DNA from: Desulfuromonas sp.
Lineage (GTDB): Bacteria; Desulfobacterota; Desulfuromonadia; Desulfuromonadales; Desulfuromonadaceae
Length of the DNA: 34,328 bases
NCBI GenBank assembly: GCA_021162745.1
Contig: JAGGYC010000057.1
Location: forward strand, 1-34,328
Reading direction: 5' to 3'
The notes under the pieces were generated by a model. It searched no databases, had not been told where the DNA came from, and saw only the letters and a program-made list of their open reading frames with translations. This document shows, piece after piece, positions 7,842 through 15,143 of the stretch (position 1 is the stretch's first letter; every line of letters starts with the position of its first letter). Both the position numbers and the translations under genes were made by a program.

Positions 7842-7992
7842 AACGCCGAATCGGATGGTTTCCCGGTTCGGTGTTATTGTGTTTGATTGTGAAAACTGGG
7901 GAGCGTCTCCAGTTTCTATAAACAGCGACAATTGTCGTTGGCCGCGTTGTTGCGGCTTAGTCACTTTTCCAACCGAAAACAGCAGTTTTCGG
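7842..7992 (+). other. Five consecutive hairpins upstream of a methyltransferase gene
   Basis: Five stem-loops occur in about 150 bases. They are a 13-bp stem with wobble pairs (7842-7854/7863-7875), AAACTGG/CCAGTTT (7893-7899/7909-7915), the palindrome CGACAATTGTCG (7926-7937), GCCGC/GCGGC (7941-7945/7952-7956) and CCGAAAAC/GTTTTCGG with an AGCA loop (7973-7980/7985-7992). The last ends 13 bases before the methyltransferase ATG. None is followed by a clear T-run, so terminators are unlikely. It may be a structured leader RNA or part of a mobile element; no known RNA family was recognised. Confidence 0.5.
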
Positions 7993-8005
7993 CATCCAGG
8001 TTTTC

Positions 8006-8851
8006 ATGAACAAAAACGGATATTATTTTTACGCAGCGATGGCCCGTCAGGTCCTCAGCGCCATGGATAGCGGCGAGGACAGCGTCGATATCTCCATCGA
8101 CCTGAACCTTTCCCGTGAGCGGTTTGCTTTGTGCGGTGATGAGCTGATCCTTGATGCCGAACATCGGCTGAGTCGAGATGAGCTTCGCCAGATTGAGCGC
8201 AAGGATAATCGAATCTATGCTCTGCAAGACGGGCAGCTCGAGGTGCTTGAGGTCAGAGGTGATGGTTATTATAAGCTGGTGCCGACGGACCAGGCACCGC
8301 TGCTGGAGATCAGTGGGGTGAAAATGCATATCTCAAAGGGGATCAATCCCTTTGAGAGTGCCGGGCAGATGGCTGGACAAGTGGTAAAAAAAGGCGATCG
8401 GGTCCTGGATACCTGTAGTGGGCTGGGCTATGCGGCCTCGGCGGCGCTGAAACTGGGCGCGCGTGAAGTTGTCTCCGTTGAGCGCAGTGCCACGGTGATG
8501 GCGTTGCGAAAAAAAAATCCGTGGTCGCAGCGAATATTTGGTGAAAATATCCACTTGATTCATGGCGATATCAATGAATATATCCGCGAGCTGGCGACGG
8601 CATCCTTTGACGCGGTGATTCATGACCCGCCGCGTTTTTCCCTGGCCGGGGAACTCTACGGCGAGCAATTTTACCGTGAAATTTATCGGGTGCTGAAGCG
8701 GCGTGGGGCACTGTTCCACTATACGGGTAACCCGCATCAGCTCAAACGTGGCAGCAGCTTTGTCGATAATGCGGCACGGCGGCTTAAGGCGGCTGGCTTC
8801 ACCAAGGTCGTGAAAGTCACTGACCTCATGGGGGTCACGGCGTATAAATAA
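8006..8851 (+). CDS. Class I SAM-dependent methyltransferase (COG2521-like)
   Basis: A 281-residue protein with an N-terminal domain of about 105 residues and a Rossmann methyltransferase domain. The SAM-binding loop is VLDTCSGLGYAASAAL (about 133-148), the acidic strand-2 residue lies in VVSVERSA, and the catalytic-position motif is VIHDPPRFS, of the DPP(Y/F) type seen in several nucleic-acid and small-molecule methyltransferases. It resembles the methyltransferases first noted as a predicted archaeal family (COG2521); the substrate is unknown. The ATG at 8006 has only a weak CCAGG upstream site, close behind a stable hairpin. It is convergent with the MerR-methyltransferase gene. Confidence 0.8.
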   Translation: MNKNGYYFYAAMARQVLSAMDSGEDSVDISIDLNLSRERFALCGDELILDAEHRLSRDELRQIERKDNRIYALQDGQLEVLEVRGDGYYKLVPTDQAPLLEISGVKMHISKGINPFESAGQMAGQVVKKGDRVLDTCSGLGYAASAALKLGAREVVSVERSATVMALRKKNPWSQRIFGENIHLIHGDINEYIRELATASFDAVIHDPPRFSLAGELYGEQFYREIYRVLKRRGALFHYTGNPHQLKRGSSFVDNAARRLKAAGFTKVVKVTDLMGVTAYK

Positions 8852-8966
8852 CCGCTCGCTCCGTCTTTATTTCACCGGTTTTGTCCTGATGGCGACGCTA
8901 GGGGTGGGGCCACCGGAACTATGAAAACCACACCCCACAACCAAAATACCCTAACGCCTTAGCAAT

Positions 8967-9163
8967 GAAAAAGTGTCAACTCAGTCAGTCTTCAGACCTG
9001 ACTGGCTGCCTAACTAACGCATAATGGAAAACGACTCATCGTCTGTAGATCAGAAATTCACGCGAAGCGGGTTATGAGGCCATTTTTTGCTCACTTTTTT
9101 GCGGTCCTGTAAAAAAGTACGTCGGTTGCGGGACGAAAACCCGCGGTCTTGATCTTTTGATTT
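8967..9163 (+). repeat. Multi-hairpin dispersed element, copy 3 (diverged, shortened)
   Basis: Aligns with about 200 bp of the middle of copy 1, from the AAAAGTG...CTCAGTC region through the GCGGG-ACGAAAA-CCCGC hairpin at 9128-9144. It lacks the terminal GTCGGGTTA palindrome. The first hairpin reads AGTCAG/CTGACT (8983-8988/8998-9003) where copies 1 and 2 have AGTCGG/CCGACT, so pairing is kept by a double change. The central hairpin retains ACTTTTTT/AAAAAAGT (9093-9100/9111-9118). It lies in the convergent gap, 16 bp from the stop of the MerR fusion gene. Confidence 0.75.
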
Positions 9164-9179
9164 ATTTTGCCAGCTCCAG

Positions 9180-10415
9180 TTACACCTTCTGCAACACCAA
9201 ACAAACATAACCATACTCCTCCCCATAACGCCGCCAAAGGCGTATCTCTTTGGTAATATCCTCATAGACCTGACTCGGCCCATACTCTGTTTCCGCCTGT
9301 TGGGTGCACTGTTCCATGTCGGCATAAAACGCCAGCCAGTCCGCCTGATCCAAATTAAACCGCTCCATCACTCGATAGCCCCGTTGCTCAGCCTGCAGTT
9401 GCCGCTCGGCAGGCGAGGTCATGGTCGGATATTCCTTCTGCCACCAGTCAGCGCATTCCTGACTCGGCTGGTCGGTCAACCACACCGCATCGCTGACAAA
9501 CAGGTAGCCACCGGGACGCAGTAGCCGCTGCCACTCTTTGAGGGCTTTTTCAAAACCCATCATATAGGCGCAGCCTTCAGCCCACAGCAAATCGAAACTG
9601 CCATCAGCGTAGTCCTCCAATTGTTGCATGTCGCCGAGGATCGCCGTGATCCGTTGGCCAAGCTGTTGTTGTTTGACCTGTTGGTTGACGTCGTCGATAA
9701 ATGGCTGGTGGTTATCGAGGGCGGTGATCTGCGCCTGACTATGCTTGGCCAGTGTAATACCGCTGCTACCGCGACCACAGCCGAGTTCAAGGATGGTTTT
9801 GATCGCCGTCAGATCGCCGCTGGTTTCGTTGGCGCTGATGGCATCGAGGGCATGCAACGTGGCTTGTTCACTACCGGGACCTTGGCGCTGCATCCGTTCA
9901 AAGACTTTGAAAAAATCGTTCATGTAACTGTCGTGTTCGCTCATATCGCGTGATACCCATCGAATGTGGAAAATTTCTTTTTCGCTAAAGCCCATCTGTC
10001 GCAACCATTGGACATGGGCGTCAGCGGAAAGCTGTTCAAAATTGTGGTGCCATTGCTGAAGCTGATGCTTGCTCGCACGGTGATCCATCTGCTTGCCGGT
10101 CTGATGTTTATAGAGCGCTTGGAGTAGCTGTTGCGTAACTTCCATCTGTTGTAGTTCCTGTTGTAAGCGCACAAGATGCTGTTCAATGAGGGTGCTCTCG
10201 ATGTTACCGTTGAGCACCTGTTGGCATTCGTCGAGACTGAATCCGGCCTGTTGTAATTGTCTGAGTACGATTAAGTGGGTGACATCATGTTCGCTATAAC
10301 GGCGATAGTTGTTTTTTGCCAGCCGTCGTGGACTGATGATCCCCAGTCGTTCGTAGTAGAGCAGGGTAGAACGGGCAACGCCTATTTTTTGTGATACTTC
10401 GGTAATGCTATACAT
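9180..10415 (-). CDS. MerR family regulator fused to a SAM-dependent methyltransferase
   Basis: A 411-residue fusion. Residues 1-70 are a MerR winged helix-turn-helix (MYSITEVSQKIGVARSTLLY, YERLGI, RRYSEHDVTHL). Residues 70-105 form the dimerisation coiled coil (Gln/Leu-rich). A helical linker follows (110-200), then a class I methyltransferase domain with motif I ILELGCGRGSSGIT (208-221), acidic TALDNHQPF, and motif IV/V region DLLWAEGCAYMMGFEKAL then LLRPGGYLFVSD. The N-terminus should bind DNA and the C-terminus SAM plus an unknown small molecule. The ATG at 10415 has GGAG ten bases upstream and fits the MerR start; the longer frame to 10463 would lie over the -10 element and is rejected. 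It has its own MerR-type promoter. Confidence 0.9.
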   Translation of the reverse strand: MYSITEVSQKIGVARSTLLYYERLGIISPRRLAKNNYRRYSEHDVTHLIVLRQLQQAGFSLDECQQVLNGNIESTLIEQHLVRLQQELQQMEVTQQLLQALYKHQTGKQMDHRASKHQLQQWHHNFEQLSADAHVQWLRQMGFSEKEIFHIRWVSRDMSEHDSYMNDFFKVFERMQRQGPGSEQATLHALDAISANETSGDLTAIKTILELGCGRGSSGITLAKHSQAQITALDNHQPFIDDVNQQVKQQQLGQRITAILGDMQQLEDYADGSFDLLWAEGCAYMMGFEKALKEWQRLLRPGGYLFVSDAVWLTDQPSQECADWWQKEYPTMTSPAERQLQAEQRGYRVMERFNLDQADWLAFYADMEQCTQQAETEYGPSQVYEDITKEIRLWRRYGEEYGYVCLVLQKV

Positions 10416-10461
10416 CGGTTTTAAACTCCATTTGTGGTGGTTCAGCGCTGATCTGTGAATC

Positions 10462-10492
10462 ACTGTAAGGGATGAACCTTTAGACAGGTCAA
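10462..10492 (-). promoter_or_regulatory. MerR-type promoter (19-bp spacer) of the fusion gene
   Basis: Read on the minus strand: -35 TTGACC (10492-10487), 19-bp spacer, -10 TACAGT (10467-10462). The overlong spacer with strong boxes is the hallmark of promoters activated by MerR proteins through DNA untwisting. An ACCT/AGGT dyad (10476-10479 and 10486-10489) lies in the spacer and -35. The -10 is 47 bases upstream of the fusion ORF, implying autoregulation. Confidence 0.72.
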
Positions 10493-10523
10493 GGCGTTAA
10501 ATGTATCTTTTTCAGAATTTATT

Positions 10524-11408
10524 TTATAGTCCGTGATCAACACGTGGCCGCAAGTACACCGGAAACTTAGGCAAACCTGAGGCGTAGAATCCGTAATGTT
10601 TAAAGGTGATAATGCTGCCGATGGCCGGTGGAGATTCACGTTCGGCGTCACTGAAGCCGGAACCGATTTTTAAGCGTGTACCATTCTTCAATTCAACCAG
10701 CAGCGCGCCAAGACGACCCTGATTGCGCCCTTTACCGGGCAGCTGAGCGACAACGGTGGCTTCGCTGTCCTGATAGCTTTTGACCTTGAGAATCGTTGTG
10801 CTGCGGCCACGTTCATAACCGGCATTGGGGTGACGGACGATCAATCCTTCACCGCCGAGCTGTTCAATATGGTGTAGCTGCTGCTGGAGGTGATGCTGAT
10901 CGACGACAGGAATCTGCTCGATGACAAAGGCGTAGCGGGAAGGATGGTGTTCAAACCACTGCCGGGCCTGTTCAATCCGCAGTTGAAAGCCGCCGCTGGC
11001 CTGTGGCACATCGAAGATAGCAAGTTTCAGTTCCAGCCAGCCGGGGTGTGGTTGTTGACGACGAACGATTGATGTCGTCTGTTCAAACTGGTCGCGTCCG
11101 CCCCACAGTTCCCCTTCGATGGCAAACGGTGGCAGGTTACGGGTAAATTCAGCCGGAGGATAGAATCGATGGCCGTTTTTCGACCACAGCTGGTGGCCGT
11201 CCCAATAGCCGCGCACGCCATCGAGTTTTTCGCTCATCAGCCAACCGCTGACTTCCGTAGCATCGCTGTAGGTTTGCGGTAGCATAGGGGTGTGAGTGGG
11301 CTGTTGTGCCGTTGCCGGAGTCAGGGATAGAAACAGTAGACACGGCAGGATAAAGAGCACAATGGCCCATTGCACGAGTGGAGGGTGTTTTTCAGGGGGG
11401 ATCGCCAT
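10524..11408 (-). CDS. Exported ATP-dependent DNA ligase (LigE-like)
   Basis: A 294-residue minimal ATP-dependent DNA ligase. Residues 1-35 look like a signal peptide (hydrophobic 13-30, then TPATAQQ). The adenylation domain has motif I EKLDGVRG with nucleophile Lys61, an AIEGELW motif (96-102), GGEGLIVRH (185-193), and motif V TILKVKSYQD (205-214). A short OB-fold follows (TRLKIGSGF...GSIITFKHYGF). There are no extra DNA-binding or nuclease domains. Such small periplasmic ligases are known in proteobacteria and have been tied to DNA uptake or extracellular DNA repair; that role is inferred here. Start at 11408 follows GGAAAG. The gene lies 108 bp upstream of the MerR fusion but the latter has its own promoter. 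Confidence 0.88.
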   Translation of the reverse strand: MAIPPEKHPPLVQWAIVLFILPCLLFLSLTPATAQQPTHTPMLPQTYSDATEVSGWLMSEKLDGVRGYWDGHQLWSKNGHRFYPPAEFTRNLPPFAIEGELWGGRDQFEQTTSIVRRQQPHPGWLELKLAIFDVPQASGGFQLRIEQARQWFEHHPSRYAFVIEQIPVVDQHHLQQQLHHIEQLGGEGLIVRHPNAGYERGRSTTILKVKSYQDSEATVVAQLPGKGRNQGRLGALLVELKNGTRLKIGSGFSDAERESPPAIGSIITFKHYGFYASGLPKFPVYLRPRVDHGL

Positions 11409-11593
11409 AGTATTCTTTCCGTAACGGGCAGTGTTGGTGTTGGCTAATTCACTTTAGTAGAGTTAAGCGTCGAGTAAAATAGTGTCGTCGTGGTGGCGGG
11501 AATAAGGAGTTGGTTTAAGGGGTTGTTCTACACAAAAATAAATATTGGCTGGAACAATCCGAAGTGGGGGTAATGGAGTTCGATTGGCGTTGA

Positions 11594-12181
11594 TCAGCAG
11601 CCGTTATAGATGACGCCTGACGTGGCGGCATAGCGTTGCAGTTGCCGGACGGCCTGGGGGCGCAGCAGGTCGGTCACCACCTCGATGCCACGTTGTTGCA
11701 GGCTGTGCTGCCAGGGCTGAGGTTTGCAGCCTTCGTCAAAACCGATCAGGCGTGCATCTTCGTCGCGGGCGGCGCAGGTCAACCGTTTCACCCCGGACCA
11801 GGGGATGGCACCGAGGCACATGGAGCAGGGTTCTGTGGAACTGACCAGTTCGTAGTGATGGCCATCGCTTTCACCGCTATCTGTTTGACCGAGGATCGCC
11901 TGGCCCAGTTGCTGCTGGGCGAAGCTGAGGGCGACAATTTCAGCATGGGCTGATGAGCAATGACATGGCAACACCAGATTGATAGCGGCACTGATTAACA
12001 GACCGCTGTGTTGGTCGAAGACGGCGGCGGCAAAGGGGCCACCGAACCGTTCGTCAATGGTACGATCCACCAGTTCCAGCACCAGCTGCATCCGCTGTTC
12101 CGGTTGCGGACAGTAGGCCGTATCGCCGACGATCTCGGTAACCCAGGTTGGCAACTGCAGGCTGAACGATAAATGATTCAT
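11594..12181 (-). CDS. Nucleoside/nucleobase deaminase of the cytidine deaminase fold
   Basis: A 195-residue zinc-dependent deaminase. The zinc site is HAE (79-81, with Glu81 as proton shuttle) and PCSMC (118-122). The domain is followed by a longer C-terminal part (GFDEGCKPQPWQHSLQQRGIEV). This is the CMP/dCMP/guanine-type deaminase group; the substrate cannot be decided. It is not TadA, which is at 23444. The ATG at 12181 follows AGGAG by six bases; the longer frame to 12400 overlaps the kinase gene and is rejected. It begins 25 bp after the sensor kinase stop, so the two are likely cotranscribed. Confidence 0.87.
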   Translation of the reverse strand: MNHLSFSLQLPTWVTEIVGDTAYCPQPEQRMQLVLELVDRTIDERFGGPFAAAVFDQHSGLLISAAINLVLPCHCSSAHAEIVALSFAQQQLGQAILGQTDSGESDGHHYELVSSTEPCSMCLGAIPWSGVKRLTCAARDEDARLIGFDEGCKPQPWQHSLQQRGIEVVTDLLRPQAVRQLQRYAATSGVIYNGC

Positions 12182-12206
12182 GGGGAACTCCTGAGTTTGA
12201 GCTGGA

Positions 12207-14834
12207 TTAACTTTCACCGGACAAATTTGCATCCTGTTCAGGAACAGGTAGTAGAATGTGAGCGCTGGTGCCATGGCCCAAGGTACTTTCAATCCAGATG
12301 GTGCCGCCATGGGTTTCGATGATGTTTTTGACAATTGACATCCCCAACCCCAGGCCACCGACGGCGGTGTTGGTACCATCGACACGGTAAAACTTGTCAA
12401 AAACCCGTTCTCGCTGCGCCGGGGTCATGCCGATCCCCTGATCACTGATGGTCAGCCGGAAACCGTCGATGGTTCGCTCGGTGCGGATATCAATATCACC
12501 GCCATCGGGAGAGTATTTGACGGCATTGCTGAGCAGGTTTTCTACGACCTGAGCTATCTTGTTCTGATCGATAAACAGCGCGGTCTCCAGATCATTGAGG
12601 GTGGTGATGAACTGGTGATGGGGACAACTGTCGCGATATTGATCGACAAGGGTCTGCAGGGTGTCGTCGAGGCTTACCAGTTTTCGGTCGAGGGTGATCA
12701 GGCGGCCCGATTCGATGCGGCTCAGATCGAGCAGGTCATCGACAATCCCTGACAGACTTTCGCTTTTACTGGAGATGATCTGTAAATATTCTCGACGTTC
12801 CTCTTCGGGGATCTCCTCATTGTCTAACAACAGATCGGCAAAACCGAGCATCACGGTCAATGGTGTGCGCAGTTCGTGGGCGGCAGTGGAGATAAATTCA
12901 CTTTTCAGCTGAGCCATCTCCCGGACCCGACTGACATCCTGCAACAGGGTGATGGCACCGCTACAGTGGCCGTCGGTAGCGTAGATCGGCGAAAAACGTG
13001 CCTGAATGATGCGGGTTTCCTGGCGGTCATGATCGATTATCTCAACATCGATGGAGGCGAACTGTTTGTCGCCGTTGAGGATGGCGCTTAGTTCGTCTCT
13101 GATTACCTGACCGTCGATCACCCGTTCAATGGGGCGACCGATGGCCTGTTTACTGTCGAGGGGGAGCAGGTCCCTGGCGGCCTGGTTGAGCATCACCACC
13201 CGATGGTGCCGGTCGGAGACGATCAAGCCGTCGGTGAGGGAGCTGAGGATGGCGTCGATTTTATTGCGGCCGGTTTCTGATTCGGCCAGGGCGTCTTTGA
13301 GGGCCTTTTCTGCCGCTTTCTGCTGGGAGATATCCTTGTGGGTACCCGTCAGCCGCAGTGGTCGGCCCTGCTCGTCGCGGGATACGACCATGCCACGGCC
13401 GAGTATCCACTTCCATGAACCATCCTTGGTGAGCATGCGGAATTCACTGGAAAAGTGGGAAAACTCGCCATCCATGCAGCGTTGGTACAGCTCTGCTGTT
13501 TTTACCATATCATCAGGGTGAACCAGGGCTTTCCACTGTGCAATCAGGGGTTTGATCTCTTCAGGCTGGTAGCCGAGCATACTGCACCAGCGTTCATCGA
13601 CGATATTATGACCACTGACCACATCCCAGTCCCAGAAACCATCCTGTGAGCCATCCATAGCCAACCGCAGGCGTTCCTCTCTTTCGCATATAGCTTCTTC
13701 GGCGATGCGGCGAATGTGCCGATTCCACAACAGCAGCAGAATGAGCAGGATTAGCAGGATGCCGGTAATTCCGACCAGCCAGAAATCCTGTTTTTCAACG
13801 TGGTAAAAGGTTTCGGGTTGGTTGATCCGCCGGCTGCCCGCAGGGAGTTGCGACGCCGTGATTCCGAATCGTTGCAGTTCAAGATCGTCAAACAGGTAGA
13901 CATTGCTTTCACCGGTAATAACAGGGAGTCCGCTGGCTGCTTCGCCATTGAAAATCCGTTGAGCGAGTTTGGCTGCGGTTTGTCCCTGAGCACGACCGCT
14001 GACCAGCTTGCCGCCAACGATGCCATGGCCGAGGAAGAAGTCCCAGTAGCCGTAGATGGGGATTGAACACGCGTGACGTATCAGTTGTATGGATTCAGCA
14101 AAGGAGAGTACGGAACCATTATCTTCGGTGATGACACTGGAAAGAAAGACCAGCTGTCCTGAGGTCAGGGTGGCCAGACGTTGTTTCAGTTGCTCAGAGC
14201 GCAGATCGCGCCACAGAGTTATTTTCAGCTGTTGGTCGAGGTGGCTGACTGCGCTTTCGAGGGTGTCGTTGATGGCATGGTCCGTGACGCTTTTGTTGTT
14301 GCCGATGAGGATGATCTCTGTGGTGTCTGGATGGAGGCTGAGGGCAACCGCGATGGTCTCTTTGGCACTGAGCTGTTCAGCGACACCGGTGACGTTGTCA
14401 TGCTCGGCAATCAGCTCGGGATGGTAATTGTTTACTCCGCAAAACACCACTGGTTTGGTGGCAAAAAGGCTGTCGTGGTGGGCCAGAACAAAGTTGAGGG
14501 CATCATTGTCGGCGGTAATCACCAGATCAAAATGTTGCTTGACCAATTTGCACCGTAACAGTTCTGTAAAGTGGTCGAGGTAGTATTGGCCGGGGTTGCG
14601 TTTGGTATCCATGTACTCGATATGGAGGCGGAGATTTGCCGTTTCGGGTGTTAACTGTTCTTTGATCCCCTGGGTGATGCCGTCGGTCCAGACCAGACCT
14701 GGATGGTAGGAGTGCAGGAGGAGGATGGTACGCTGAGCTTGGGCAATGGCCGAGGATGGACAGAGGATTGTCAGTTCCAGCAGTAGCAGGCTGAGGATGA
14801 TGTGCCGTGCGTGGTGCAACAAGGGAGAAACCAT
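12207..14834 (-). CDS. Sensor histidine kinase with periplasmic ABC-binding-protein-like domain and two PAS domains
   Basis: An 875-residue membrane kinase. A signal/anchor helix is at about 10-31, then a periplasmic domain (about 35-335) of the ABC substrate-binding type (ILLLHSYHPGLVWTDGITQG, later VVFCGVNNYHPE and IYGYWDFFLGHGIVGGKLVS). A membrane helix is at 351-370. PAS domain 1 (385-505) ends in a PAC-like TGTHKDISQQKAAE, and PAS domain 2 covers 525-640. HisKA has phospho-acceptor His653 in STAAHELRTPLTVM, and the ATPase domain has QVVENLLSNAVKYSPDGG and GGLGLGMSIVKN. There is no receiver domain and no response regulator next door. ATG at 14834 has GGAG ten bases upstream. The ligand is unknown; the small deaminase gene follows directly. 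Confidence 0.92.
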   Translation of the reverse strand: MVSPLLHHARHIILSLLLLELTILCPSSAIAQAQRTILLLHSYHPGLVWTDGITQGIKEQLTPETANLRLHIEYMDTKRNPGQYYLDHFTELLRCKLVKQHFDLVITADNDALNFVLAHHDSLFATKPVVFCGVNNYHPELIAEHDNVTGVAEQLSAKETIAVALSLHPDTTEIILIGNNKSVTDHAINDTLESAVSHLDQQLKITLWRDLRSEQLKQRLATLTSGQLVFLSSVITEDNGSVLSFAESIQLIRHACSIPIYGYWDFFLGHGIVGGKLVSGRAQGQTAAKLAQRIFNGEAASGLPVITGESNVYLFDDLELQRFGITASQLPAGSRRINQPETFYHVEKQDFWLVGITGILLILLILLLLWNRHIRRIAEEAICEREERLRLAMDGSQDGFWDWDVVSGHNIVDERWCSMLGYQPEEIKPLIAQWKALVHPDDMVKTAELYQRCMDGEFSHFSSEFRMLTKDGSWKWILGRGMVVSRDEQGRPLRLTGTHKDISQQKAAEKALKDALAESETGRNKIDAILSSLTDGLIVSDRHHRVVMLNQAARDLLPLDSKQAIGRPIERVIDGQVIRDELSAILNGDKQFASIDVEIIDHDRQETRIIQARFSPIYATDGHCSGAITLLQDVSRVREMAQLKSEFISTAAHELRTPLTVMLGFADLLLDNEEIPEEERREYLQIISSKSESLSGIVDDLLDLSRIESGRLITLDRKLVSLDDTLQTLVDQYRDSCPHHQFITTLNDLETALFIDQNKIAQVVENLLSNAVKYSPDGGDIDIRTERTIDGFRLTISDQGIGMTPAQRERVFDKFYRVDGTNTAVGGLGLGMSIVKNIIETHGGTIWIESTLGHGTSAHILLPVPEQDANLSGES

Positions 14835-15143
14835 GCGCTACTCGCTCCTGTTTTTTTATGCTGCCGGTACGTTACGGATTTGTTGATAACGAAATGGAAT
14901 TTTCTAATGGTTGATTGTAACCGGTCTGGCGGCGTCTGGCAACTTTATCACCTTGGTGTGGTCTGCCGTGTCAGGAACGGTTTGTCGAGTTTCGCAACAA
15001 TGAGCGAACTGCTATATTCATGGTGAAACAGATGGAAGAAGCTATTCGCGGTTAAATGTGTGAGAATTCGATCTTGGCTAATCCTCCTCCATGGTCGTTT
15101 TTTTGCTGATCCCTTGATTTAGAGAGTCAGGTGCTGAGGTGTT
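14835..15143. other. Intergenic region between divergent kinase and MFS genes
   Basis: About 310 bp with no convincing gene. It must hold the divergent promoters for the kinase (minus) and the MFS transporter (plus). A TGCTATATT sequence at 15010-15018 could be an extended -10 for the transporter, but no matching -35 was seen. No repeat or strong hairpin was recognised. Confidence 0.5.
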
